A stretch of DNA of 64,000 nucleotides from Trueperaceae bacterium (GCA_036381595.1 DASVCN010000027.1:1-64000), one strand, 5' to 3'. Counted from the first letter of the stretch, positions 44,564-53,872 are shown. The notes: generated by a model from the sequence alone, not told the origin. A program made the numbers and translations.

Positions 44564-47550
44564 CAGCCGGCTCCTACTTCCTCGGCGACCAGGCTCGGAT
44601 GGGGATTCTTGACGCGCGCCAGGTAGGTGTTGCGGGGCTGGGTGTTCAGTTCCTCGAGCAGCTTGTAGTTGAGCGGTGAGCGCTTGAGCTCGTTGACGGT
44701 GCTGCCCTGGTTGTTGAGGTCACCGAAGACGATCGCCTCGGTGGGGCAGGCCGCCTGACAGGCGGTGACGACCTCGCCGTCGGCGATGCGGCGGTCCTCG
44801 GTCTCGGCGTCGATCCGCGCCTTGGCGATGCGCTGCACGCAGAAGGTGCACTTCTCCATCACGCCGCGACTGCGCACGGTTACGTCGGGGTTGTACTGGA
44901 GGGAGCGCTCGCTGGCATCGCCGGGCAGTTCGGCGTACTGCAGGAAGTTGAAGCGCCGCACCTTGTAGGGGCAGTTGTTCGAGCAGTAGCGGGTCCCGAC
45001 ACAGCGGTTGTAGACCATCACGTTGAGGCCCATCTCGTCGTGTACGGTGGCGCCCACCGGGCACACCGGTTCGCAAGGCGCCTTCTCGCAGTGCTGGCAC
45101 AGCATCGGCTGGTGGAAGTACTCGGGGTCGTCTATGGGCCCGGCGTGATAGTTGTCGATGCGCAACCAGTGCATCTCGCGGCCCACCGCCACCTGGTCCT
45201 TGCCCACGATCGGGATGTTGTTCTCGGCCTGACAGGCGACCACGCAGGCGTTGCAGCCGGTGCAGACGTTCATGTCGATGACCATGCCCCAGGCGTAGGA
45301 GTCGTAGACGAAGTCGGGGTAGAGGTCCGACTCGGGGTGCTCGACCGGATGCACGAAGTGGGGATGTTCCGGTTGCTCGCGCAACTGGGCGAGCGTGCCG
45401 GCCCGGATGATGTGCCGCTCCTCGCCGGTGCCTTCGAGGTTGTGGTGCGGCTGGGTCGAGACCAGCGGGTAGCGCCCTGCCGCCCGGCTCACCTCGACAG
45501 GTGCCTGCCATGCGCCACTCGCCGGTCGCAGTTCGTTGGCGTCGAAGCCGATCTCGCTACCGATCTGGCCCGCGCGGCGGCGCCCGTAGCCCAAGTGCAC
45601 GGTGACGGTCCCGGGTGCCTGACCGGGGAGAATCCAGACGGGCGCCTCGACCGAGCGGCCCTCGACGGTGAGGGTGACGAGGTCGCCGGTGGTCAGGCCC
45701 AGCTCCTCGGCGGTTGCGGGAGCGAACATGGCGGCGTTGTCCCAGGTGAGCTTGGTGAACGGCTTGGGCAGCTCCTGGAGCCATCCGTTGTTCGACCAGC
45801 GCCCGTCGCCGATGCTCGGATCGGGCCGGAAGGCGACGGTGAGACCGGTTCCCGCCTCAGGCAGGTCCACCTCGAACGACTGGAGCGACGCTTGGGCCTC
45901 GGCCGAGCCACTGTTCGGCAACGCCCCACGGTAGACCGCCTGACGCCAGAACTCGTCGAAGGAGCCCTCGACCCGGCTGCCCCAGTACTCGCGCACGATG
46001 TCGTAGCTGCGGGCATCGGGTTCGCCCAGGGCGGTGGCGAGCAGTTCGTGCTCCGAGCGGCCGCCGTAGAAGGTCGAGATAAGCGGCTGCATTATCGTCA
46101 CGGTGCCGTCGAAGGCTCGGATGTCGCTCCAGGTCTCCAGGTAGTGGGCCTGGGGCACGTGCCAGGAGCAAAGCTCAGCAGTCTCGTCGTAGTAGAGCCC
46201 GAGGTGGGCCGAGAAGGGCACCCGCTCCAACGCGGCTGCGAAGTCCACCGACCCTGGAGCGGTGTAGACGGGGTTGCTGCCGATGATCAGGAGGGTGGAG
46301 ACGTCGCCCCCCTCCATCGCTTCGGTCAGCTCGATCAGGGAACCGACTCCGGAGGTGGGCTCCGTATCGGCCGGCTCCAGGTAGCGGACCGTCGATCCGG
46401 TATTCCCGAGGGCGTCGTTGATCGCATGGACCAGAGCCTGCAGCTGGGCCGGCAGGAACTGGCCGGCAACGAGGAGGCTGCGGCCGTTCGCCTCGTTCAG
46501 GTCGTCGAGGAGCGCCTCTAACAACGGTTCGGGAACCCGCGCGGGTAGCTCCCGCCGCGGGGCGGGGACGCCGAGCCGTTGGGCGATGACGCAGAGCAGG
46601 TCGCCGATCTCACCGGGTGAGAGGGGAAGCCGGTGGTCGGCGAGCGACCCGGTCGGCGTCGGGGTGCTCTCGAATGCGTAGAAGCGCCCCGGGTCGTCGT
46701 TGGCCTCGTGCACTCGACGCCTGTTGGCGAAGGCCCGGGCGTATGCGAGTCGCCCCGGGAAGTCGTCCGCGAAGTTGGCTTCGAAGGAGACGACCACGTC
46801 TGTTGCGCTGAAGTCGAACACCGGCATGAGCGGCTGGCCGAAGGCGATCCGGGTTCCCTCGAACAGTTCGTCGCTGCGGGAGGCGTCGAACTGGTACCAG
46901 CGGGCCTCCGGGTACAGCTCGACCAGCCGCGAGATCTGCGCGCTCAGAGTGGGGGAGGTGACCGACTCGGTCAGGAGCCTCACTCCGGCGCCGTTGCCGC
47001 TCTGTGCGAGCGCATCCTCCAACGCGGCGACGAACTCTTCCCAACTGCTCTCGTCGCCTTCGTGCATCACGCTCTGCGAACGCTCGGGGTCGTACAGGGT
47101 GAGGACGCTCGCCTGAGCGGTGGGCCCGGTGGCCCCGAGGCTGGCGGGATGATCCGGGTTGCCCTCGACCTTGGTGGGCCGACCCTGATGGCTCTCGACC
47201 AGCAGGCCCTCCCCGTAGCCGCCGTGGGAGATCGCGGTGGCGTAGTAGAGCGGGCGGCCCGGGATTATCTCCTCGGGCTGCTGAACGTACGGCATGATCT
47301 TCTCGCTGGGGGTAACCGGTCGCGCGCACGCTGTCAGGCCGGCCAGCGCCAGGGACGCTCCCAGCAGCTTGAGGAAGTCGCGCCGATGCAGAGAACCCTC
47401 GATGGGCGCCGCTTGCCTGGGGAACTCCTTGTGCAGGAACGACCGGAACTCCTCGGTGTCGGCGAGCTCGTCGAGGCTCCGCCAGTAGGCCTTGCCTTTC
47501 TGGCTCTTCAGTCGTTCACGGATGGTGGTGATGTCGATGGGATCGCTCAT
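44563..47550 (-). CDS. actB: Alternative complex III subunit ActB (molybdopterin-like/iron-sulfur fusion)
   Basis: 995 residues. Twin-arginine signal at 55-75 (HRRDFLKLLGASLALAGL), so exported folded. The first 740 residues resemble a molybdopterin oxidoreductase with no visible pterin-binding pocket residues, as in other ActB. From about residue 755, four cysteine-rich blocks (CTGCNACVVAC, CQHCEKAPCEPVC, CVGTRYCSNNC, CTFCVQRIAKA plus CQAACPT) bind iron-sulfur clusters. Start ATG 47550 overlaps the actA stop (ATGA), which fixes it against a much longer upstream frame. Electrons pass from ActC quinol through these clusters to haems. Confidence 0.93.
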   Translation of the reverse strand: MSDPIDITTIRERLKSQKGKAYWRSLDELADTEEFRSFLHKEFPRQAAPIEGSLHRRDFLKLLGASLALAGLTACARPVTPSEKIMPYVQQPEEIIPGRPLYYATAISHGGYGEGLLVESHQGRPTKVEGNPDHPASLGATGPTAQASVLTLYDPERSQSVMHEGDESSWEEFVAALEDALAQSGNGAGVRLLTESVTSPTLSAQISRLVELYPEARWYQFDASRSDELFEGTRIAFGQPLMPVFDFSATDVVVSFEANFADDFPGRLAYARAFANRRRVHEANDDPGRFYAFESTPTPTGSLADHRLPLSPGEIGDLLCVIAQRLGVPAPRRELPARVPEPLLEALLDDLNEANGRSLLVAGQFLPAQLQALVHAINDALGNTGSTVRYLEPADTEPTSGVGSLIELTEAMEGGDVSTLLIIGSNPVYTAPGSVDFAAALERVPFSAHLGLYYDETAELCSWHVPQAHYLETWSDIRAFDGTVTIMQPLISTFYGGRSEHELLATALGEPDARSYDIVREYWGSRVEGSFDEFWRQAVYRGALPNSGSAEAQASLQSFEVDLPEAGTGLTVAFRPDPSIGDGRWSNNGWLQELPKPFTKLTWDNAAMFAPATAEELGLTTGDLVTLTVEGRSVEAPVWILPGQAPGTVTVHLGYGRRRAGQIGSEIGFDANELRPASGAWQAPVEVSRAAGRYPLVSTQPHHNLEGTGEERHIIRAGTLAQLREQPEHPHFVHPVEHPESDLYPDFVYDSYAWGMVIDMNVCTGCNACVVACQAENNIPIVGKDQVAVGREMHWLRIDNYHAGPIDDPEYFHQPMLCQHCEKAPCEPVCPVGATVHDEMGLNVMVYNRCVGTRYCSNNCPYKVRRFNFLQYAELPGDASERSLQYNPDVTVRSRGVMEKCTFCVQRIAKARIDAETEDRRIADGEVVTACQAACPTEAIVFGDLNNQGSTVNELKRSPLNYKLLEELNTQPRNTYLARVKNPHPSLVAEEVGAG

Positions 47551-48200
47551 CGGTGACAGGTCGAGCACTGAGGGAGTTTCTCGGTGTCTATGTGGTAGGC
47601 CTCGACCAGCGCCTGCCCTAGATCCAGCTGGTTGTCGGGACGTTCGTAAGCCATGTTGAGCACCTCGCTTCGCGGTCGCAGGAACCGTTCCGGCGACTTG
47701 TGGCACTCGAGGCACCAACCCATCGTCATCGGTTCGTTCTTCCACATCGCTGCCATCTCGTCGACCTGACCGTGACAGGTGCTGCACCCCACGCCCTTGT
47801 CGATATGGATGCTGTGATCGAAGAAGACGAAGTCGGGCAGATCGTGCACCCTGTTCCACTCGATCGGCAGGCCGCTGTCCCAGCTGGCCTGGACGGCGGC
47901 GAGGGCAGGCGCTCCCACCCTGATCTGTGAGTGGCAGGTCATGCACGTCTCGGTGCTGGGGATGGACGCGAAGTTACTGGTTTCGACGGTCGAGTGGCAG
48001 TAACGGCAGTCGAGTCCCAGGCTGCTGGTGTGCAGCGCATGGGAGAAATCCACCGGTTGCGGCACCGGAACGCCGACTCTGTTGTTGGTGGTACGAGCGA
48101 ACACCGTCATGAACGTGATCAGCAGGACGGCGAAGACTCCGCCGGCTATCGTAGTCCAGCGGATGAAGGAGTTCGCGTTGGGTGGGAAGAGCTGCGGCAT
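47547..48200 (-). CDS. actA: Alternative complex III subunit ActA, pentahaem cytochrome c
   Basis: 217 residues with an N-terminal membrane anchor (about 12-34). Five CxxCH haem sites: CRYCH, CMTCH, CSTCH, CLECH and CSTCH (the last at the C-terminus). First gene of the operon. In the complex it transfers electrons to the monohaem cytochromes. No good Shine-Dalgarno sequence before the ATG; GGATAG lies just upstream. Confidence 0.93.
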   Translation of the reverse strand: MPQLFPPNANSFIRWTTIAGGVFAVLLITFMTVFARTTNNRVGVPVPQPVDFSHALHTSSLGLDCRYCHSTVETSNFASIPSTETCMTCHSQIRVGAPALAAVQASWDSGLPIEWNRVHDLPDFVFFDHSIHIDKGVGCSTCHGQVDEMAAMWKNEPMTMGWCLECHKSPERFLRPRSEVLNMAYERPDNQLDLGQALVEAYHIDTEKLPQCSTCHR

Positions 48201-48520
48201 CTATCCGGACCGCTGATCGCGGCTCGTTCCGCTTCGCGATTCCCGGCGGTCCCGAGTCGAACCGCCGCCACGGCGTGAAGATTCAGATAGAGCGAACAGA
48301 ATGACCTCCTCGATGCCTGGGTAGAGGGACCGCCTTTTTGCGCACAGCGACAGTATCCGCTGCCGTCAGAACTCAACTAATGTATCACAGCGTAAAAAAG
48401 CCGCAAGCGGGGCAATTGTCCCGTTTCGCTCCCCCTGGGACCACTCTTGACCCCACAGTCAGGCGCCATCTCCGGCTGCCCCGGAACGGTGATGCGACCC
48501 GGGCATGAGCACCCGAGGAG
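48201..48520 (-). promoter_or_regulatory. Intergenic region with complex III promoter
   Basis: No gene in these 320 bases. On the minus strand TTGCGG (48401-48406), 16 bp, then TGATACATT with an extended -10 (TACATT at 48379-48384). Start near 48372, leaving a 170 nt leader before actA, unusually long here and possibly regulated. Two GC-rich dyads lie in the leader but none is T-tailed. Confidence 0.5.
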
Positions 48521-48961
48521 CTAGTCGCCGCGGCAGTGGATCACCAACTGCGGCCGGCTCGAGCGGCGCAAGACGCCTTCGGCGACCGAACCCAGCATTA
48601 TCCGGCTGAAACCGCGTCTGCCGTGGGTGCCGAGGACCGTCAGGTCGTGCTGTTCCTCGGCCTCCAGTATCGCGTCCACAGGATGGGCGAGGGGCTTCTC
48701 GACGAGTACCGTCTCGCTGACGACACCGTAGGCCTCGGCCTGACGGCGCGCCGCGTCCAGTACCTCCTGACCACCCCTGCGCAGTTCCTCGTACAGTTCG
48801 CCGTACTCGGCAACGGCATGGCGAGCGTAGTAGAGCGGGTCCTCGACTACGTAAAGGAAGGTGACTCGCGCTTCCGTTCGCCGGGCAAGCTCGAGGCCGT
48901 GCTCCACCGCCTGTCGGCTGCACTCGCTCCCATCGATCGGCATGAGGATTCGCTTGTACAT
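48521..48961 (-). CDS. Universal stress protein UspA family
   Basis: 146 residues, one Usp domain with ATP-binding motif GTHGRRGFSRIMLGS. Starts MYKRILMPIDGSECSRQAVE as usual; GGAGGTCCGCCAG precedes the ATG. It lies 55 bp after the histidine kinase on the same strand and may be its output. Confidence 0.9.
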   Translation of the reverse strand: MYKRILMPIDGSECSRQAVEHGLELARRTEARVTFLYVVEDPLYYARHAVAEYGELYEELRRGGQEVLDAARRQAEAYGVVSETVLVEKPLAHPVDAILEAEEQHDLTVLGTHGRRGFSRIMLGSVAEGVLRRSSRPQLVIHCRGD

Positions 48962-49016
48962 CTGGCGGACCTCCACCTCCGAGGCTACAACCTGGGACAG
49001 TCTGCGGGCAGGCAGA

Positions 49017-50777
49017 TCACGCCAACTTGCCGGCCCCGTCCGCGCCGCCCAGAGTGAAGTAGAAGGTCGCCCCCTCTCCGGGCTTGCCCTCGGCCGAGAT
49101 CCGTCCGCCGTGGCGGTCGACGATACGGGCGACCGTCGCCAGGCCCACCCCAGTGCCCGGGTAGGTATCGATCGCATGCAGCCGTTGGAAGGGTTCGAAC
49201 AGCTTGTCGGCGTAGTTCATGTCGAAGCCGATGCCGTTGTCGCTCACGTAGAAGACCCTTTCGCCATCCTGCTCCAGCGATCCGACCTCGATGCGGGCGG
49301 TCGCCTGGTCGGAGGTGAACTTCCAGGCGTTGCCGATGAGGTTGTCGAGCAGCAGGCGCACCATCGCGGAATCGCCCCGCGCCCTCAGGCCCTCCTGCAC
49401 TCTTGCCTCGACGCGTCGGTCCGGTTCCACTTCGCGTAACCGCACCAGCGTGTCGCGCGCCTTGAGCGTCAGGTCGAGTGGCACACGGCGGAAGTCGGAG
49501 CGGTTGAGTCGTGAGAGGGCGAGCAGGGCGTCGATGATGGTCCCCAGGCGAGCCGCCCCGGCCTGGATCCGCTGCACGTAGCCGAGGGCCCTCTCGTCGA
49601 GCGCTCCTCCGTAGTCCTCGAACAGCGCCTGAGCGAACCCGTCTATGCCTCGCAACGGGCCCCTCAGATCGTGGCTTGCGCTGTACGTGAACGCCTCCAA
49701 CTCTCTGTTGAGGGCCAGGAGTTCCGCGGTACGCTCGGCCACACGCTTCTCCAGCTCGTCGTTGGAGCGCAGCGACTCCAGGTAGAGCCGAGCGTTGTCG
49801 ACCGCCAGCGCGGCTCTTTCCGCCAGTTGCATGGCCAGGCTCAGGTCGTTCTCGTCGTAATGCCTCCCCGATTCGGCCTGGACCAGGCTCAGGACGCCCA
49901 GGGTCTGGCCGCGACTGGTGAGTGGCACAACCAGTGCCGAGCTGAAGCCGATCTCACGGAGCAGCCTCAGATGCTCCTCGTCCCTCGCTCCCGCTTCGAG
50001 CAGCTCATCCGGGATCTCCCGGTACAGTTCGGGCTTGCCGCTGCGCGCCACCTGGTAGGCCCCCGTTTCTCCGTCCGGGTCGGGTGGGTACCGCTGCTGG
50101 ATCGTGTGGGCGAGGCGCACCTTCTCGCTCTCCTGGTGCTCGACGGCGAGTCGCTCGAGCTTGCCGGCATCATCGAGCAGGTCGACGGCGCACCAGTCGG
50201 CGAGGCGCGGCACCGCCAGGCGCGCGACCCGAACCAGCGTCTCCTGGTAGTCGAGCGAGGAGGAGAGTATCCGACTGGCTTCGGCCAGGAACTGGAGGCG
50301 CTCGCCTACATCCTCGGCACGTAGCCGCAGCTGCCGCTCACGCTCCTCCGCTTCCTTCTCACTGGTGATGTCGACCGCTACTCCGTGCGCCACCCGGCGC
50401 CCCGCTGCATCGCTCACGACCCGGCCACGCCCGGAGAGCCACACGATCCGGCCGTCGGGGTGGATCACCCGGTACTCCATCGAGGCGTTGGAGGAGCTGC
50501 TCTGCTCCCCGTTCGACTGCAAAGCGTCGCTTAGCGGCTTCCGGTCCTCGGGGTGGACACGCGCGAGGAAAGAGTCCGGGGTGGAGGGGCTTCCCGGGGG
50601 TAAGCCGAGAAGGCGATACATGGTCTCCGACCAGTGCATCTCTCCAGTTGCCAGGTCGCGGCTCCACACGCCGATGCCGGCCGCCTCGGTGGCCAGGTGG
50701 AGCTGAGCCTCCTTGCTCACGAAGGCCTGCGGGTCGCCGTCCGCCTCGTCGCGTGGAGAAGCGGAATCGTCGTTCAA
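49017..50777 (-). CDS. PAS-GAF sensor histidine kinase
   Basis: 586 residues. A PAS domain with PAC (about 20-140: ATGEMHWSETMYRLLGL, HPEDR, ITSEKEAEERE), a GAF domain (about 165-330), HisKA with phospho-acceptor His369 (SASHDLRGPLRG), then HATPase: VSDNGIGFDM, LFEPFQRLH and GTGVGLATV. No transmembrane segments; cytoplasmic sensor of redox, light or small molecules. The TTG start at 50777, 2 bp after the receiver stop, is preferred over ATG 50885, which would overlap the receiver gene by 100 bp. The kinase block resembles phytochrome-type kinases but lacks a recognisable chromophore Cys. Confidence 0.85.
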   Translation of the reverse strand: MNDDSASPRDEADGDPQAFVSKEAQLHLATEAAGIGVWSRDLATGEMHWSETMYRLLGLPPGSPSTPDSFLARVHPEDRKPLSDALQSNGEQSSSSNASMEYRVIHPDGRIVWLSGRGRVVSDAAGRRVAHGVAVDITSEKEAEERERQLRLRAEDVGERLQFLAEASRILSSSLDYQETLVRVARLAVPRLADWCAVDLLDDAGKLERLAVEHQESEKVRLAHTIQQRYPPDPDGETGAYQVARSGKPELYREIPDELLEAGARDEEHLRLLREIGFSSALVVPLTSRGQTLGVLSLVQAESGRHYDENDLSLAMQLAERAALAVDNARLYLESLRSNDELEKRVAERTAELLALNRELEAFTYSASHDLRGPLRGIDGFAQALFEDYGGALDERALGYVQRIQAGAARLGTIIDALLALSRLNRSDFRRVPLDLTLKARDTLVRLREVEPDRRVEARVQEGLRARGDSAMVRLLLDNLIGNAWKFTSDQATARIEVGSLEQDGERVFYVSDNGIGFDMNYADKLFEPFQRLHAIDTYPGTGVGLATVARIVDRHGGRISAEGKPGEGATFYFTLGGADGAGKLA

Positions 50778-50779
50778 GG

Positions 50780-51229
50780 TCAGCGTGCCCCCACGGGTAC
50801 CGGAACGTTCAACTGCGACCAGTAGTTGCCTGCACGCCGCACGGCTTCGGCCAACTCCTTGGTTCCCGAAGGCCGCTGCAAACACGAGTTGGCTCCGGCA
50901 GCGTACGCGGCCGCCAACTCCCGCTCGCTGAACGACGACGCCAGGATGACGGCAGGTACGAGCCGGGTGGCGGGCTGTTCCCGGAGCGTGCGCAGCAGTT
51001 CGAGTGAAGCCGAAGCCTCAGGAAGGTTGACCAGGACCGCTTTCGGCTGCAACCGGACGTCGCGGCCGCGGTGATCCCCTCTGGCCAGGAGGTAGTCGAG
51101 CGCCTCGCTGGCAGTGCGAGCCAACACGTGGGTATCGTCGTGTCCCGACTGCATCAGGGCCCGTACCACCGATCCGCTGTCTTCCTGGTTACTCTCGACT
51201 ATCAACAGGGAGGGGGCGATCGAGGGCAA
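50780..51229 (-). CDS. CheY-like response regulator lacking the phospho-acceptor Asp
   Basis: 149 residues, receiver fold of the Rcp1 type. Start TTG 51229 with GGAAGGAG 4 bp upstream. Where the phospho-acceptor Asp is expected the sequence reads AVLVNLP (Asn), the acidic pair reads ESNQED, and the conserved Lys region reads LQRPSG. So it is a pseudo-receiver or a partly inactive one. Stop and kinase start are 2 bp apart, so cotranslation is likely. Confidence 0.75.
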   Translation of the reverse strand: MPSIAPSLLIVESNQEDSGSVVRALMQSGHDDTHVLARTASEALDYLLARGDHRGRDVRLQPKAVLVNLPEASASLELLRTLREQPATRLVPAVILASSFSERELAAAYAAGANSCLQRPSGTKELAEAVRRAGNYWSQLNVPVPVGAR

Positions 51230-51343
51230 GGCACTCCTTCCGGGTGTGTTCCCGCTTCGCTGAGGTTCGTGGACCTGGAGCCGCGGGCCGACCTCCGACA
51301 GCATACGTGCAACGGCGGGCGAAGGAGTAGGCGCAAGTGGACT

Positions 51344-51368
51344 ATTCGAACTAGCGGGATTCGACTAT
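51344..51368. promoter_or_regulatory. Direct repeat ATTCGA(A)CTA, possible operator
   Basis: ATTCGAACTA at 51344 and ATTCGACTAT at 51359, 15 bp apart, in the 183 bp divergent region between the receiver and PAS-LuxR genes. Could bind the LuxR-type regulator. Confidence 0.3.
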
Positions 51369-51412
51369 CCGGGGCTACAGTCCACGGCGTCCGCAGATGA
51401 AACAACTGCTAT

Positions 51413-52909
51413 ATGGAGAAGGAGTTCGCCCGACAGAGGCAGATGAGCGGCGATGGCTCGCCCGCTATGAGTGAACTCGAGAAGGTGATCGAGGGCCTCG
51501 AGGAGGGCGTCATCGCCTTCAACGGCGAGGGCGAGCTCCTTCTCATCAACAATGCCGCACTGAGGCTCCTGAACATCGACAAGGAGACGAGGACTCGGCA
51601 CGAACTCCACGAGCAACTGGGAGCCTGGCAGGTCTCGGACGACCGCGGCGAGCCCCTGAGCGACAAGGAGCGGCCCATCGAGCGCGTCATAAGGGGCGAG
51701 ACGTTCGACAAACGGGCCTACCGCTACAGGAACCCGGAGAAGAACGAGGAGAGGCAACTGATATGCGCGTCCCGGGCCCTCGAGGAGGAGCCGCGGGTGC
51801 GACTGCTGCTGTTGCACGACGTCACCGCCATCCGCGAAGCGCGAGAGGAACGAGACGCGGCTCGAAGCGAGCAGGAGTTGGCGGAGCTGCAGTTCCAGAC
51901 CATCTTCGACGCGAACCCGGCGCCCACCATGATCCTCGACCTGACGAGCAACACGATCCAGGCTTGCAACGGCGGCATGCCCGAGATAACCGGCTACCGG
52001 GTGGGTGAACTCCAGGGCAGGGACATCCTCGCGGCCGGGTTGTTCGAGGACCGGGAGCTGGTCGAGCACGTCCTGGCTTCACTCGCCAATCATCATTCGG
52101 TGCCCAAGACGGCGGCCACGGTCAGGCGCAAGGGGGGCGAGAGAGCCTATGTTCTCTTCGCGGCCAAGCCGATTTCGCTGAGGAGCGGCGAGGGCGCGGT
52201 GTTCACCTTCGTCGACGTGACCGAGCAGCGGGAGGCGGAGATCAGATTCACCAAGGCGTTCCGCCTCGCGCCGGTGCCGGCGGTGATGACCACCCTCGGC
52301 GAAGACCGGGTGGTCGACGTCAATAACACCTACCTCGAGGAGTTCGGCAGGGACAAGGAATCGATGATCGGCCGCACTCTCGACGAGCTCGGCTTCTTCG
52401 CCAGCGAGCGAGACCTCAACAAAGCGCAACAGACTCTACGCAAGCACGGTCGTTACCGGGCGCTGGAACTCCGACTCCGGCGAGGGGACGGAGCTCGGAT
52501 CGCCCTTGGCTACGCCGAGACCCTCAATCTTGCCGGTACGACGGTGGCGCTCAAGATGTTCAGCGACATCACCGAGCGGAAGCAGACCGAGGAGCACCTG
52601 CTGCACGCCATCCAGGCGGTGATGAGCGATACCACCTGGTTCACTCGATCCTTCCTCGACCGCCTCGCCGAGATACGACGTGGGGGAGACACCAGAATCG
52701 AGGAGGTGACCGTGCACCTGACCCGCCGGGAACGGCAGGTGCTCGAGCGGTTGGCGGTCGGCATGGCCACGAGGGAGATCTGCAACGATCTCGACCTCTC
52801 CATCAACACTGTCAGGAACTACCTCACCAGCCTCTATCAGAAGCTGGGGGTGAACTCCCGGGCCGAGGCGATGATCTGGGCACGTGAGCGGGGAATGGGC
52901 AGCGTCTAG
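51413..52909 (+). CDS. PAS-domain LuxR-type transcriptional regulator
   Basis: 498 residues. Three PAS domains: about 25-140 (no clear cofactor residues), 150-275 (DANPAPTMILDLTSNTIQACN) and 280-385 (RLAPVPAVMTTLGEDRVVDVN, ending FSDITERKQ). C-terminal LuxR helix-turn-helix: LTRRERQVLERLAVG, then LDLSINTVRNYLTSLYQKLG. The start at 51413 has no ribosome binding site; an internal ATG at 51443 is possible. Divergent from the receiver-kinase-UspA operon and likely its regulator. Confidence 0.82.
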   Translation: MEKEFARQRQMSGDGSPAMSELEKVIEGLEEGVIAFNGEGELLLINNAALRLLNIDKETRTRHELHEQLGAWQVSDDRGEPLSDKERPIERVIRGETFDKRAYRYRNPEKNEERQLICASRALEEEPRVRLLLLHDVTAIREAREERDAARSEQELAELQFQTIFDANPAPTMILDLTSNTIQACNGGMPEITGYRVGELQGRDILAAGLFEDRELVEHVLASLANHHSVPKTAATVRRKGGERAYVLFAAKPISLRSGEGAVFTFVDVTEQREAEIRFTKAFRLAPVPAVMTTLGEDRVVDVNNTYLEEFGRDKESMIGRTLDELGFFASERDLNKAQQTLRKHGRYRALELRLRRGDGARIALGYAETLNLAGTTVALKMFSDITERKQTEEHLLHAIQAVMSDTTWFTRSFLDRLAEIRRGGDTRIEEVTVHLTRRERQVLERLAVGMATREICNDLDLSINTVRNYLTSLYQKLGVNSRAEAMIWARERGMGSV

Positions 52910-53049
52910 GCAAGGGGTGGGCAGGTAGATGTGCGAGGTGTCGGTGCGCGGCCGGCGTCCCGCCGCTGCCCCAGGTATTCGCGCCAAGCGTGGACCACTC
53001 ACTGGCTCTGACTGCTTCTGCCGGAGTTCGTCGTACAGCATCGAGCTGC

Positions 53050-53055
53050 TATAAC
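53050..53055 (+). promoter_or_regulatory. -10 box TATAAC of the PNPOx-like gene
   Basis: TTCGTC, 17 bp, TATAAC. Start near 53062 leaves about 135 nt of leader. A 7 bp hairpin GTCCGTC/GACGGAC (53105-53123) lies in that leader. Confidence 0.45.
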
Positions 53056-53196
53056 GACGACAACGACCTTCGTCCAGCCGTGGGCGGTGTGGCCCGATCG
53101 CGCGGTCCGTCGTGAAGACGGACGCTCTTGCCCATCTGGGCCCGCATGGCAAACGATGACGCTGTGGTTGAACCGGTCACGACGGAAGGAGCAGAG

Positions 53197-53649
53197 GTGA
53201 CGAAGGAACAGGATCTGGCAGCGATCGCGCGGTCGATCGTCGACGCGAACCGATTCATGGCCCTCGCTACTGCCGACGCGAGCGGGACCCCCTGGGCGTC
53301 CCCCGTGTGGTACGCCCCGCTCTCGTACCGCGAGTACGTCTGGGTCTCTCGACCAGCCACGAGGCACTCCCGCAACCTCACCGAACGACCGCAGGTCGCG
53401 ATCGCCATCTACGACTCGCACCGGCCGGGCAGCTGGTCTGCCGTCTACATGACCGCGGTCGCCGAACAGCTCGAACCCGGCGACGCCGCGCTTGAAGCGT
53501 TCAACCGACGATCAGAGGCGCAGGGCCTGCGCGCCTGGTCGCGCGCGGAGCTCGTTCCCCCGGGCGAGTTCCGGCTTTACCGCGCCACTGCTACGGAGCA
53601 GTTCGTCCTCGACGACCATGACGCTCGACTTCCGGTGCAGCTGGAGTAG
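53197..53649 (+). CDS. Pyridoxamine 5'-phosphate oxidase-like FMN-binding protein
   Basis: 150 residues, split beta-barrel: FMALATADASGTPWASPVWY, then YVWVSRPATRHSRNL, typical of the PNPOx-like fold that binds FMN or haem. GTG at 53197 is chosen because AAGGAG lies 5 bp upstream. Not likely to be true PdxH; the substrate is unknown. Confidence 0.78.
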   Translation: MTKEQDLAAIARSIVDANRFMALATADASGTPWASPVWYAPLSYREYVWVSRPATRHSRNLTERPQVAIAIYDSHRPGSWSAVYMTAVAEQLEPGDAALEAFNRRSEAQGLRAWSRAELVPPGEFRLYRATATEQFVLDDHDARLPVQLE

Positions 53650-53734
53650 CTTCGCTCGACCTTCACGAGACGACGCGATCTTGGCCAAGACCGGTAATCG
53701 GCCCGGTATCCCTGAGAGCGCCGAAAAGTGAAGA

Positions 53735-53754
53735 GGCCCGCTATCGAGCGGGCC
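53735..53754 (-). terminator. Terminator after tRNA-Ala
   Basis: Minus strand GGCCCGCT-cgat-AGCGGGCC (8 bp) followed by TCTTCACTTTT. Follows the tRNA gene by 42 bp and could also end the PNPOx-like gene on the plus strand. Confidence 0.75.
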
Positions 53755-53796
53755 CTGCTTTCGCCGCATACTACGGCTGACTTCTTGCTGACTTCT

Positions 53797-53872
53797 TGGT
53801 GGAGCCTGACGGATTCGAACCGACGACCCTTCGCTTGCAAAGCGAATGCTCTCCCAGCTGAGCTAAGGCCCC
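53797..53872 (-). tRNA. tRNA-Ala (anticodon TGC), CCA encoded
   Basis: Acceptor GGGGCCT/AGGCTCC, D-loop TTAGCTCAGCTGGGAGAGC, anticodon stem TTCGC/GCGAA with loop TTTGCAA, T-loop GGTTCGAATCC, terminal CCA encoded. 76 nt. Confidence 0.96.

Noticed and set aside
50778-50885. ATG start of the kinase at 50885
   Set aside because: It would overlap the receiver by about 100 bp and has no Shine-Dalgarno sequence; TTG at 50777 fits the 2 bp spacing.
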